The translations under genes and the position numbers were made by a program. 64,000 nucleotides of DNA from JAMLHH01 sp035515235 (GTDB lineage: Bacteria; Bacteroidota; Bacteroidia; Chitinophagales; JADIYW01): positions 7,973 to 71,972 of the forward strand of contig DATJBS010000042.1 of NCBI GenBank assembly GCA_035515235.1, in the 5' to 3' direction. The number at the start of each line of letters is the position of its first letter. The stretch's first letter is position 1. A model generated the notes under the pieces. It ran no database searches, was not told the origin of the DNA, and saw only the letters and a program-made list of their open reading frames with translations. Positions 36,347 to 44,697 of this stretch are shown here, piece by piece.

Positions 36347-36940
36347 CTAGTTTTTTCTTAGCCACCCTAAGGTTTGATTTTTCTTTATTTCCCACTTACC
36401 ATTATAGTTGACCAAAGGAAATGTGGCTCTGGATTTACTTGTAGGACCTGGATTTTGTTGTATAATTTCTACTGTGTTATCAGTTACTTTTGAAATTATA
36501 GCTACGTGCCCATATTTGTTGTATGGAGTAGCACCAAAAATGATAAGGTCATTAACTTTTGGTTTACTTTGACTTTTATTAGTATACTGAACTAGGTTTC
36601 TTCTTCTGTTGTTTTGTCCGTCTGCTAATTTGTGATCAAAGAAATCTTTTGCGTGACCATAACTGTCCGGCATTTTATGGTTGAAGTATTCATAGTAATA
36701 TCGTTTAACAAATTCTACACATTGGTATTTTAATCCTAAGTTATAACCATCAGCAGTTGTATTGCGTCCGGAAACATTACCGACATTGCCATTATATTTT
36801 ACATGAACCCCATTGAGATGGTCAATTTTGTCTCCTATGTTATTTTTTTTATAAGCAAAAGGTGGGTTAATAAATAATATTCCAGCTAATCCTAAAATAA
36901 AGATTCCAATAATGAGATAGATATAATGTTTTGTTTTCAA
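36347..36940 (-). CDS. Membrane-anchored CHAP-domain amidase
   Basis: 197 residues: an N-terminal membrane anchor (about 7-27) and a CHAP (NlpC/P60-like cysteine amidase) domain. Cys74 in LKYQCVEFVKRYY and His145 in KYGHVAII form the catalytic pair. The closest pattern known to me is the amidase half of glutathionylspermidine synthetase/amidase (QCVEF, MPDSYGHAKDF). Peptidoglycan or a gamma-glutamyl/polyamine amide are both possible substrates. It lies 18 nt after the VF530-like gene and is probably co-transcribed. Confidence 0.78.
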   Translation of the reverse strand: MKTKHYIYLIIGIFILGLAGILFINPPFAYKKNNIGDKIDHLNGVHVKYNGNVGNVSGRNTTADGYNLGLKYQCVEFVKRYYYEYFNHKMPDSYGHAKDFFDHKLADGQNNRRRNLVQYTNKSQSKPKVNDLIIFGATPYNKYGHVAIISKVTDNTVEIIQQNPGPTSKSRATFPLVNYNGKWEIKKNQTLGWLRKN

Positions 36941-36958
36941 TGCTCTATAATTTTATAA

Positions 36959-37198
36959 TTATTTAGTCTTCAATAAATCTAGATACAGTTGCTCCACTTT
37001 TTCTCTTGCCCATGGTGTTTTTCTTAAAAACTTAAGACTCGATTTTATGGATGGATTTTCTTTAAAACAATTAATATTAATTTTTTCAGCAAGACCGTTC
37101 CAATGATAGTGCTCTAATAAGACCTCTAAAATATTAATCAATTTTACTCCGTGCAAAGGATTATTTTTCTGTTCGTTGGGTGAAGAGTTATTGTCCAT
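36959..37198 (-). CDS. VF530-family DNA-binding protein
   Basis: 79-residue small helical protein of the VF530 family (PF09905), recognisable by NPLHGVKL, a central LLEHYHWNGLAEKI, and the highly conserved NPSIKSSLKFLRKTPWAREK C-terminal part. Structural work on the family reports double-stranded DNA binding. The role is unknown. It lies between an HD hydrolase (53 nt upstream) and a CHAP gene (18 nt downstream). Confidence 0.85.
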   Translation of the reverse strand: MDNNSSPNEQKNNPLHGVKLINILEVLLEHYHWNGLAEKININCFKENPSIKSSLKFLRKTPWAREKVEQLYLDLLKTK

Positions 37199-37251
37199 TA
37201 ATAGATATTATTAAAAAGTTATGAGTTTGATTTTAATAAACATTTAAGTGT

Positions 37252-37842
37252 TTATTTTTTCAATATTCCTTTTTCTACACTTTCGTTAATTAAATTTTCT
37301 GCATAGTTCCAGATGGAAGTCGAGCCGTCTTTGATACTTTTCTTTTTATCGTAAACTTTTTGATAAGGAACATTAAACTCTGCCCAAGTTCCACCATTGT
37401 TAGAAGTGTTTTGTAATAGTGGTTCGAATCTGTCCATAGCTTTTGCAAACTTAGCTTCTTCAGTTCTACCTTCTTCAAATTCCTCCCAAATTGCAATCAA
37501 TTCTTCCGCTTGCTCTGTAGGTAAAAGTCCGAATATTCTTTTGGCAGCAATCAATTCTTCTTCAGTATTATTATGATTTTTAACTGTATCATAAATGAAT
37601 ACGTCGCCTGCATCAATTTCAACTATATCGTGAATTAAAACCATTTTAACCACTTTCAGTACATCTATAGGCTGGTCAGAATGTTCCGCCAATATTATTG
37701 CCATCATTGCCAAATGCCAACTATGCTCAGCATCATTTTCATGCCTTTCACTGTTGAATAATTTAGTTTTTCGTTGAATGTATTTCAACTTGTCTATCTC
37801 TTTTATAAAATTGATTTGTTTTAATAAATTCTCTGTCTGCAT
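37252..37842 (-). CDS. HD-domain hydrolase, YfbR/HDDC2-like 5'-nucleotidase
   Basis: 196-residue HD-superfamily phosphohydrolase. Metal ligands are in place: ERHENDAEHSWH (His40 region), His71-Asp72 in LIHDIVEIDAGD, and Asp137 in KAMDRFEP, matching the YfbR/HDDC2 spacing. Members dephosphorylate deoxynucleoside monophosphates. It is likely the first gene of a short unit with the VF530-like and CHAP genes. Confidence 0.87.
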   Translation of the reverse strand: MQTENLLKQINFIKEIDKLKYIQRKTKLFNSERHENDAEHSWHLAMMAIILAEHSDQPIDVLKVVKMVLIHDIVEIDAGDVFIYDTVKNHNNTEEELIAAKRIFGLLPTEQAEELIAIWEEFEEGRTEEAKFAKAMDRFEPLLQNTSNNGGTWAEFNVPYQKVYDKKKSIKDGSTSIWNYAENLINESVEKGILKK

Positions 37843-37996
37843 TATGCTATAAATCTAGATAGTTTTTTGGGGATGGCACTACGTTCTTTTAAATAACTAA
37901 AAGTGACATTTTTTAAGTTTAATAATTGATTTTGTATTTAATTAAAAAAGTTTTGAGTTTACCGAAATAAAAAGATGAAATATCTTAGAAATACAT

Positions 37997-38563
37997 TCAG
38001 AGATTTTTATTCTTGAATTGAAGATGCTCCATTTCTTTTCCTACTAGAGTCATTTCATCTATGATTTCAAATCCTAATTTTAAATATAGTTTTTTAGCAT
38101 TTGGATTGTCCTTGTCTACAAGTAAGCCAAGAGTTTTATTCGATTTATAAGAATATTCATCAATTAAAAATTGCAATATTTTTGAACCGAGGCCTTTACC
38201 TTGACGATCTAGACGAACTCCAATACAATCAATATATAATTCTCCTTTTTGGGTTTCATCCTCAGGACTATATTCTCTGTCAAACATTGACTTAATCAAC
38301 GTATGTATAGGAGCTCTAAGTTCTTGGAGTTTTGCTCCGTCGTAAAAATTAACAACTGCAACTACTTCTTGATTACTTTCTATTACCCAACAGTTTTCGT
38401 AGGAATATTGATTGGAGGGTTGACTAGTAGAATTCTCTAAAAATCGGGTGGCTTGTTCTAAAGAATTTATTCCAATAAACTGATAGACTATATCTTCCAT
38501 CGCTAACAATAGGAGTTCTGCAATTTCCTTGGAATCTTCTACTTTAGCTTTTCTGATGAGCAT
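37997..38563 (-). CDS. GNAT-family N-acetyltransferase
   Basis: 188-residue acetyl-CoA-dependent acetyltransferase. The acetyl-CoA loop is RQGKGLGSKILQFL (motif A, R/Q-x-x-G-x-G/A), preceded by strand IDCIGVRLD and followed by LGLLVDKDNPNAKKLYLKLGFE (motif B). The substrate is unknown. Confidence 0.9.
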   Translation of the reverse strand: MLIRKAKVEDSKEIAELLLLAMEDIVYQFIGINSLEQATRFLENSTSQPSNQYSYENCWVIESNQEVVAVVNFYDGAKLQELRAPIHTLIKSMFDREYSPEDETQKGELYIDCIGVRLDRQGKGLGSKILQFLIDEYSYKSNKTLGLLVDKDNPNAKKLYLKLGFEIIDEMTLVGKEMEHLQFKNKNL

Positions 38564-38935
38564 TCCTCTTCGTTTTTTTTAGATTAAATTTAATTTTATG
38601 TCAAGTATTAATTTAACTTTTTTAGAAAAAGATATCATCACAACGATGTAACGAATTAAGAGCTTTTATAAGCTCCTTTTTAAAGTCTATTTTTATTAAT
38701 ACCAAATTAAAAAAAAATATAAAAATAACTCCCATAAATTCTATGTTGATTTGAGTGTTGCGTTTTTTAATTTATTTTCGAAATTTCTTTTTCTGTAGCT
38801 AATTTTAAAAAAGTTCACTTGCATTAGATTAATTGATAAATGACAATTAATGCCTAATTTGAAGGTGGATTAACTTTCTTTATTATTTATTAGCGATTTA
38901 TTTTAAGTATTTTTCCCGATTCAAATTTATTGAGT
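38564..38935. other. Intergenic region between divergent genes
   Basis: 372 nt, very AT-rich, between the divergent acetyltransferase and Rieske genes. It must contain both promoters, but I found no exact TAnnTTTG at a usual distance from either start and no hairpin worth listing. Confidence 0.5.
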
Positions 38936-40069
38936 ATGGGTTTTATTATCACGTTTGTATCAATCTTTTTTACTTTTTTAGGGAGTTTCAAAAAATCTAA
39001 ACCGAGAAGAGTACCTTCTAAGGAAGATAAAGCCAAACGTGTAAAAGACTACCCTGATCCTTATCCAAACGGTTGGTTTAATATCTGTAATACTGTTCAA
39101 GTCAAAAAAGGCAAAGTTATAGAAGTAGACGCTTTTGGTGAGAAATTAGCAGTTTTTAGAGGTGAAAATGGAAAAGTTTCAGTTGTCGATATTTTCTGTC
39201 CTCATTTAAGTGCTAATCTAGCTGAAGGACGAGTAGAAGGCAATGAATTAGTTTGTCCTTTTCACGGATGGAAATTTCAGCAAGATGGAAAGTGTTCTCA
39301 TATTCCTTACTCTAAAAATACACCACCTGCTCAAGCTAAACTAAAGACTTGGGAAGTTATTGAAGCGTGGGGATTAATATTGGTGTGGTACCATGGAGAA
39401 GGCAAATCTTCAGAATGGAATCCAGAATTTTATTTGCCAGAAATAGCAAATTATAAATATCACGGAGTTAAAAAAGATACACTTCATATACATCTTCAAG
39501 ACTTTGCTGAAAATGGAGCGGATTATGCACATTTTAATTTTGTACATAATTTATTAACGATTCCTTTTGCACACAAGTTTGTTTTCCTAAAACACGATGT
39601 CAAAATCACTTTTGGAGAAGGAGAGGAGCGACATTTAGCGCAATTTACTGATACTGCTAAACTACATTGGAAAAAATCTGGTGATCAAATTAAAGATGCA
39701 GGTGGTCAAGCTTTAGTAAGGTATTTTGGTCCAGGATTTTTGATATTCAGATTGTCATCAAAATTAGCACATGACGTTACTATCATTAAGTCTTTCACTC
39801 CTATAGGTCCACTTGAATTAAGAATGGAAGATCACATTTTTGCACCAAAAGGTACTAATCCATTCGCTCTTAAGTATGTCCTATCAGAAGCTTCGGAGCA
39901 ATTTCACGATGATATATTGATTTGGGAAAGAAAAGCTTATGCCAAAAAACCATTGCTCATTAAAGAAGATGGGCCTATCTTAAAAATGAGAAAATGGTAC
40001 AGTCAGTTTTATTCTAAAGTAGGGCAAAAACAGTATGCTGTTCTTGAAGAAAATTTTACTGAAAACTAG
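38936..40069 (+). CDS. Membrane-anchored Rieske oxygenase, cholesterol 7-desaturase (DAF-36/Neverland)-like
   Basis: 377 residues from ATG 38936. An N-terminal transmembrane anchor (about 1-19) and a basic linker precede a Rieske domain with C88-x-H90-x16-C107-x2-H110 ligating [2Fe-2S], and a catalytic domain with the mononuclear-iron motif D196-x2-H199-x4-H204 inside ENGADYAHFNFVH. The DYPDPYPNGWFNI start, CPHLSANLAEG, CPFHGWKF and IPYSKN segments are the pattern of the Neverland/DAF-36 and KshA group, which act on sterols. A polycyclic isoprenoid substrate is likely. No ferredoxin reductase gene is adjacent. Confidence 0.85.
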   Translation: MGFIITFVSIFFTFLGSFKKSKPRRVPSKEDKAKRVKDYPDPYPNGWFNICNTVQVKKGKVIEVDAFGEKLAVFRGENGKVSVVDIFCPHLSANLAEGRVEGNELVCPFHGWKFQQDGKCSHIPYSKNTPPAQAKLKTWEVIEAWGLILVWYHGEGKSSEWNPEFYLPEIANYKYHGVKKDTLHIHLQDFAENGADYAHFNFVHNLLTIPFAHKFVFLKHDVKITFGEGEERHLAQFTDTAKLHWKKSGDQIKDAGGQALVRYFGPGFLIFRLSSKLAHDVTIIKSFTPIGPLELRMEDHIFAPKGTNPFALKYVLSEASEQFHDDILIWERKAYAKKPLLIKEDGPILKMRKWYSQFYSKVGQKQYAVLEENFTEN

Positions 40070-40305
40070 TATATAAATTTTAAAATCGCAACACTAAAAG
40101 CGATGATGAAAATAGATAGGAATATTTTCCAAAATGAATTGGCCATTTTCATTTCCATAAAATAAAACGCTACAGCTATAAATTTCACAGCTGCTAGAAA
40201 TATTATGATCGGAATGATATAAGCAGTGGCGACTCTAGATAGCAAGCCCGCACTCACTGTTAATGTCATTAATAAAGCCCAGATAAAGATATTTTGTCGA
40301 GTCAT
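40066..40305 (-). CDS. NorF/cytochrome-oxidase-subunit-IV-like small membrane protein
   Basis: 79-residue protein with about three hydrophobic helices, starting at MTRQNIFIWALL (40305), 2 nt after the stop of the subunit III-like gene. The longer frame to 40347 would overlap that gene. The family is the prokaryotic cytochrome c oxidase subunit IV group, which includes NorF (IPIIIFLAAVKFIAVAFYFMEMK is the typical central helix). No catalytic subunit is in the window. Its stop shares CTAG with the stop of the convergent Rieske gene. Confidence 0.72.
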   Translation of the reverse strand: MTRQNIFIWALLMTLTVSAGLLSRVATAYIIPIIIFLAAVKFIAVAFYFMEMKMANSFWKIFLSIFIIAFSVAILKFIY

Positions 40306-40307
40306 TT

Positions 40308-40877
40308 CTAGAATATTAAGTATATAACAGGGAAAACTAAAAGCCAAATTAAATCACACATGTGCCAAAATGCAGCACTTGCTTCTACATCTTCTACAGA
40401 AGTATTGTTTTCTTTTCTCATACCAAAAAGAATAATCGCTAAAATAATTAGACCGACAATTACATGACTGAGGTGAAATAATGTGAGCATCCAATAAAAA
40501 GTAAAAAATACATTTGCATCCATTCCTAATCCCGCATCAATTTTTAGATAATACTCTATAGATTTTAAGATGAGAAAAAATATTCCAAAAAGCATAGTAG
40601 TCATTAAATACTTTTTAGCTTTTAGAAGATTGTTTAGTTTTAATTCGTGAACAGAATTTGCCATAAAGAATCCGCTGGTCAATAAAAAAACAGTATTTAT
40701 TGTACCAAAAGTTGTATTTAATTGTAATCTAGATTCATGAAATAAGGCAGGCTCTTGCTTGCTCACATAAACCATTGCAATAAGCGCAATTCCAAAAGTA
40801 ATCAACTCTATAAAAATAATGATCCACAATAGAATACCTCCAGGAGGGTAGTATAAGTTTTTATAATCAATTTGCAT
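40308..40877 (-). CDS. Haem-copper oxidase subunit III family protein (NorE-like)
   Basis: 189-residue protein with five predicted transmembrane helices: a FELITFGIAL-like first helix, the TVFLLTSGFFMANSVHEL second, FYWMLTLFHLSHVIVGLIIL, and the terminal AAFWHMCDLIWLLVFPVIYLIF, where the WHxxDxxW motif is diagnostic of COX3/NorE. NorE helps nitric oxide reductase or oxidase activity without being catalytic. The partner oxidase must be elsewhere. Confidence 0.82.
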   Translation of the reverse strand: MQIDYKNLYYPPGGILLWIIIFIELITFGIALIAMVYVSKQEPALFHESRLQLNTTFGTINTVFLLTSGFFMANSVHELKLNNLLKAKKYLMTTMLFGIFFLILKSIEYYLKIDAGLGMDANVFFTFYWMLTLFHLSHVIVGLIILAIILFGMRKENNTSVEDVEASAAFWHMCDLIWLLVFPVIYLIF

Positions 40878-41236
40878 GATAAGTTTTTAATGACTGAATT
40901 TTTGATTGCTAAAAGAGTTAGAAATCTATTCTTCAAATTTACTGATTAGTTGAATAAGGAGAGCTGAATTCATTGAAAATATACTGTTTTGTTGATTATT
41001 TTCTTGTCCTCTAAGACTTTACATTTCAAAAAATATTTGGCTATTTTCATTTTTCATTTTGTTATGAATTACTTTGTTTTGATGTTGATGATTAATTTTT
41101 GATGAGCTATTTTAGATTAATATCAATGTTATATTATTCTTTATGTGATTAGGAGATTTTATGAGACATAGAGTAAACAAGATTGTAATCAAATACAAAT
41201 TATATTGTACTTTTGTGCCCTGAATAAGAATTTTAC
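40878..41236. other. Intergenic region between divergent genes
   Basis: 359 nt of AT-rich DNA. Apart from the -7 element at 41208 nothing is recognised. No open frame has convincing coding features. Confidence 0.5.
41208..41215 (+). promoter_or_regulatory. -7 element TACTTTTG of the J-domain gene
   Basis: TAnnTTTG match 21 nt before ATG 41237. A TTG lies at 41183-41185, with a spacer of 22 nt (slightly long). Confidence 0.6.
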
Positions 41237-41686
41237 ATGAAGCGTATCAATGAATACAAGAAACTCTTTGGAGTTGAAAAAGAAATCGATTTGAAAATCT
41301 TAAAAAAATCATACCGTGATTTAGTTAAGGAGTGGCATCCTGACAAATTTCAAGACGGTGATGATAAACAAGAAGAAGCAGAGATACAAAGTAGAAGGAT
41401 TATTGATGGGTATCATTTTTTAGTGAGCATTGCACCTGAGACTATCGAACAAAATTTAGAAAGCTATACAGAAACAATCAACAATTCTGGCATTGTAGAT
41501 TTTAAGCATAAAGGGCAGTTATTAGAACTTACATTTAATGACGGTTCTATTTACGAATACTTTGGTGTGAGTAAACAAGTTTTCCAAAAATTGATCAATA
41601 CAGATAAAATCAATCGTTTTGCAAGACGTACAATCTATCCTAACTATGTCTACAGAAAAACAAAAGATACATTAGAACCTGCTTAA
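41237..41686 (+). CDS. J-domain and KTSC-domain fusion protein
   Basis: 149 residues. Residues 1-65 form a DnaJ-like J-domain with the DnaK-contacting HPDK at 34-37. Residues about 85-145 match the small KTSC domain (LLELTFNDGSIYEYFGVSKQVFQKLIN). KTSC domains occur in RNA/nucleic-acid-linked and defence-related contexts, but their function is not settled. The protein could target the Hsp70 machine to a KTSC-bound partner. It is a single gene with its own promoter. Confidence 0.8.
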   Translation: MKRINEYKKLFGVEKEIDLKILKKSYRDLVKEWHPDKFQDGDDKQEEAEIQSRRIIDGYHFLVSIAPETIEQNLESYTETINNSGIVDFKHKGQLLELTFNDGSIYEYFGVSKQVFQKLINTDKINRFARRTIYPNYVYRKTKDTLEPA

Positions 41687-41747
41687 GGTTTATTAATTAT
41701 CTGATTTAACTAGTGCCTTATTATAGATACTAGAAAAACTTTATAAA

Positions 41748-41774
41748 TAAAGTCTGTTTTTGAATCAGACTTTA
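41748..41774 (+). terminator. Weak terminator behind the J-domain gene
   Basis: 9-bp stem TAAAGTCTG / CAGACTTTA with a 9-nt loop. The T run is not directly adjacent, so it could be weak or act on the other strand. Confidence 0.45.
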
Positions 41775-41903
41775 ATCCATATTATATTTTTTTAAAGAGC
41801 TTACTTTCTCATAAATGGGAGAGTAGCTCTGTTTAAAAAGGCAGGTACAGGAAATTTCATTCAGATACAATGCGCATTAAACCAATCTCTAGCTTAGAGA
41901 AGT

Positions 41904-42638
41904 TTACCGATACTCTGGATTTTCAAAATTCCACCTTTCACCTTTATCCCAATCTTTACGAGAGTTTCCGTACTTCGGATAACCATCCTTTTGTTTAAGT
42001 AAGAGCGCTAAGTGCAGTAGATTATAGGTCATGAAGGTGGTATTTCTATTGGTAAAGTCACTATCAAATCCAACAGGAACATCTAGTTTTTCATCTTTCC
42101 ACTCTTTATCACCATAGCTAGGCCCAGGACCTACTTTGCCTATCCATCCACAATCTGCTTGAGGAGGAATAGAGTAGCCTATATGTTGAAGCGCATATAA
42201 AATGCCCATAGCACAATGCTTTATTCCATCTTCGTTACCTGTAATGATACAACCACCTACTTTGCCATAATAAATATATTGACCTTTATTATTCATTTTA
42301 CCACTCATAGAATACAATCTTTCAATGAGCTTTTGAGCTTCAGATGATTTTTCACCCAACCAAATCGGTGTGCCAATAATTAGAATATCTGCAGCATTAA
42401 TTTTTTCAAATAGTGAAGGCCATTCATCTACTTCCCATCCATATTCTGTCATATCGGGATAAATACCACTTGCTATTGGTTGATCAATCAAACGTATTTC
42501 TTCAATACTGACTTTTTCTTTGGTCATGATAGCTTTAGAAACATCCATCAAAGTATCAGTATGACTTTTTTCGGGTGATTTCTTTAAAGTACAATTGATA
42601 TAAATAGCACTTAATCCACTAAAATCTGTAGAATCCAT
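41904..42638 (-). CDS. Flavodoxin-fold NAD(P)H reductase-like protein
   Basis: 244-residue protein with a flavodoxin/NADPH-dependent FMN reductase fold: strand AIYINCTLKKSPEKSHT (FMN phosphate loop), ADILIIGTPIWLGEKSS (second flavin loop), and KVGGCIITGNEDG. The C-terminal ~60 residues (about 185-244) are an unusual polar extension. It is the last gene of the five-gene operon behind the DUF4142 lipoprotein at 44698 (11 nt after its upstream neighbour). Confidence 0.82.
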   Translation of the reverse strand: MDSTDFSGLSAIYINCTLKKSPEKSHTDTLMDVSKAIMTKEKVSIEEIRLIDQPIASGIYPDMTEYGWEVDEWPSLFEKINAADILIIGTPIWLGEKSSEAQKLIERLYSMSGKMNNKGQYIYYGKVGGCIITGNEDGIKHCAMGILYALQHIGYSIPPQADCGWIGKVGPGPSYGDKEWKDEKLDVPVGFDSDFTNRNTTFMTYNLLHLALLLKQKDGYPKYGNSRKDWDKGERWNFENPEYR

Positions 42639-42649
42639 ATAATATTAAT

Positions 42650-43285
42650 TTAACTACGAATTGCTTCTTCAATAGGACTTTCACCTGTAATGATTTCCAA
42701 AACTTTTCTGTATTGTATATCATCATCTAAAACTCCGACTAATGTTTTAGCAACATCGTGTCTTGATATCTTACCACTTTTACCGAGCTTTTCACTCAAT
42801 TCAATTTTACCAGTTCCATCATCATTTTTTAATGCTCCGGGCCGTACAATACTGTAATCTAAACCGCTGATTTTTAGATATTCTTCTGCATTGTGTTTAG
42901 CCTTTAAATAATCTTCTATTTGTGGAATTGAAGAAGGATTATCCGTGCCCATTGAACTTAGCATCACATACTTCTTAACTTTTGCTGTTTTAGCTGCGTC
43001 GGCTAATCTTTTTGCTCCTTCTTGATCAACTTGTATAATGTCTTCACCTCCAGAACCAGCAGTAAATATGACTTTATCTACATTTTTTACGGCTTCTGTT
43101 AAATCATTTTCTAAATCAGCTAAAACTGTAGTTACATTTTCTTTTTCAAATCTTTCTTTTTGTTCTTGTTTTCTAACCATTGCAATTGGATTGTATTTAT
43201 CAGAATCCTTTAATAAATTAATAATGATTCTTCCAGTCTTACCGTTTGCTCCAGCTACTAATATATTTTGTTTATCGTTATTCAT
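42650..43285 (-). CDS. NAD(P)-binding Rossmann protein (atypical SDR, YwnB/YhfK-like)
   Basis: 211 residues: an N-terminal dinucleotide loop VAGANGKTGRII, MVRKQEQKERFEKENV, then VMLSSMGTDNP and the YLKAKHNAEEYL segment with the tyrosine/lysine-like pair, and SIVRPGAL. This is the NmrA/atypical SDR class acting as NAD(P)H-dependent reductase or redox sensor. It lies in the stress operon, 11 nt before the flavodoxin-fold gene and 18 nt after the TspO-like gene. Confidence 0.85.
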   Translation of the reverse strand: MNNDKQNILVAGANGKTGRIIINLLKDSDKYNPIAMVRKQEQKERFEKENVTTVLADLENDLTEAVKNVDKVIFTAGSGGEDIIQVDQEGAKRLADAAKTAKVKKYVMLSSMGTDNPSSIPQIEDYLKAKHNAEEYLKISGLDYSIVRPGALKNDDGTGKIELSEKLGKSGKISRHDVAKTLVGVLDDDIQYRKVLEIITGESPIEEAIRS

Positions 43286-43303
43286 GTTTTTTGTTTTTTT
43301 TTA

Positions 43304-44122
43304 TCAATTTCTTGATGTAGTTGATTCGTTAATCGAAGGTTGAACTTTTCTAGTAAATGGATTAGTTGCTCGATTTTTATAAGCATGTATTCCAGAACCT
43401 ATTCCAATTATTATTGCGCCAATAATAGCACACCATGTAATGGAGGATATTTGCCCGTAATGTCTAACTGCAATAGCTATAAATGCCCAAATAAAAACTC
43501 CTGCATATTCTCTCATATTTCTTAAGTATGTCATATATAATGCAAGAAGTGTGGCAACGAAAATCATGATAATTGTCCACGTGACTTCTGAAAGTCCACC
43601 TGTCCATTGGATGCTTTTGAGATAAGCAGAAATGTTTGCGATGGTAGCTACACTAATCCATCCAAAATAGATGTCAATCGGCCACCAAACAAAAGCGATG
43701 TATTTTAAAGGTGCATCCCAACGTTGCATGTTTAGGCGAACTACTGTGATGATGAGCATTGTAAGAATGAAAATCATAATAATCACAGATATACCTGCTT
43801 GTTCGTTGAGCCAAAACCAAACCCATAATGCATTTCCAATGTAGGATAGAATTAAAGTCGGTGCAGCTTTTTCGATAAAATGATCATTGCTTATATTTCT
43901 AAAAGCCTGTATGATCATATTGATTCCAAGTCCAATTAATCCGATATAAATGATTCCCCAAATAGCAAAAGCATATCCTGCTGGAGTGAATAAACTATCG
44001 AATTTTTCACTGACGGTTGCCATTGTATTATTATTCACAGCGCCAGTATTAGAATAATAACTCCAGTATATCACTGCTGATAAAACTATAAAATGTAAGA
44101 CTGCTAAAACTTTATTCTTCAT
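43304..44122 (-). CDS. TspO/MBR-like tryptophan-rich membrane protein (long form)
   Basis: 272 residues with seven to eight predicted helices. The family-like segment LFTPAGYAFAIWGIIYIGLIGLG and many membrane tryptophans (ALWVWFWLNEQ, AFVWWPIDIYFGWI) place it with the long tryptophan-rich sensory proteins of Bacteroidota. Related TspO proteins bind porphyrins or sterols and modulate stress responses. The ligand here is unknown. It sits in the stress operon between the PfpI and SDR genes. Confidence 0.75.
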   Translation of the reverse strand: MKNKVLAVLHFIVLSAVIYWSYYSNTGAVNNNTMATVSEKFDSLFTPAGYAFAIWGIIYIGLIGLGINMIIQAFRNISNDHFIEKAAPTLILSYIGNALWVWFWLNEQAGISVIIMIFILTMLIITVVRLNMQRWDAPLKYIAFVWWPIDIYFGWISVATIANISAYLKSIQWTGGLSEVTWTIIMIFVATLLALYMTYLRNMREYAGVFIWAFIAIAVRHYGQISSITWCAIIGAIIIGIGSGIHAYKNRATNPFTRKVQPSINESTTSRN

Positions 44123-44137
44123 GTAATTTATTTTGAT

Positions 44138-44692
44138 TTACATGTTAGTATGTTTCCCTTCGGCAATTTCTTCCACCACTTTTTTGCAGAAAGCAGGTAA
44201 ATCGTTTGGATTTCTTGATGTTACCAATCCGTGATCTACCACCACTTCTTCATCTACCCACTGAGCTCCGGCATTGATCATATCTGTTTTGATACTTGAG
44301 TAAGAAGTTATTTTTCTTCCATTCAATACATCTGCTTCTGCTAACATCCAAGGACCATGACAAATCGCAGCAACAGGTTTGTGTTCATCAAAGAAACTTT
44401 TTACAAAACTGACAGCTTTGCTATTGACTCTTAATAAATCTGGATTAATCACTCCTCCAGGTAATAACAAAGCGTCATAATCAGAAGCTGAAACTTCATC
44501 TAATGTTTTATCTACTTCATATTCCGTACTCCAATTTCCATCTTTCCAGGATTTGATTTTATCACTTTTTAAGCTCACAACATGTGTAGCAGCTCCAGCC
44601 AATTCAACTGCTTTTTTGGGTTCAGTAAATTCAGATTCTTCAAATCCATTAGTTACTAAAATTGCTACTTTTTTATTCTCTAATTTTTTCAT
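44138..44692 (-). CDS. DJ-1/PfpI-family protein (YhbO-like)
   Basis: 184-residue DJ-1 superfamily protein. The nucleophile elbow is AICHGPW with Cys111 and His112, and the conserved acid is in NGFEESEFTEP (Glu18/Glu19). The C-terminal block GLVTSRNPNDLPAF is typical of the YhbO/PfpI stress proteins, which protect against oxidative and carbonyl stress. Deglycase and protease claims for the family are debated. It starts 5 nt after the DUF4142 lipoprotein, in the same operon. Confidence 0.9.
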   Translation of the reverse strand: MKKLENKKVAILVTNGFEESEFTEPKKAVELAGAATHVVSLKSDKIKSWKDGNWSTEYEVDKTLDEVSASDYDALLLPGGVINPDLLRVNSKAVSFVKSFFDEHKPVAAICHGPWMLAEADVLNGRKITSYSSIKTDMINAGAQWVDEEVVVDHGLVTSRNPNDLPAFCKKVVEEIAEGKHTNM

Positions 44693-44697
44693 AATTT

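Noticed and set aside
38930..38935. TTG start for the Rieske protein
   Set aside because: An ATG follows two codons later, just before the membrane anchor.
43573..43588. parS-like site around CACGTG
   Set aside because: Only the central six bases match the parS consensus TGTTnCACGTGAAACA. The outer bases do not match, and the site is inside a coding region far from parAB.
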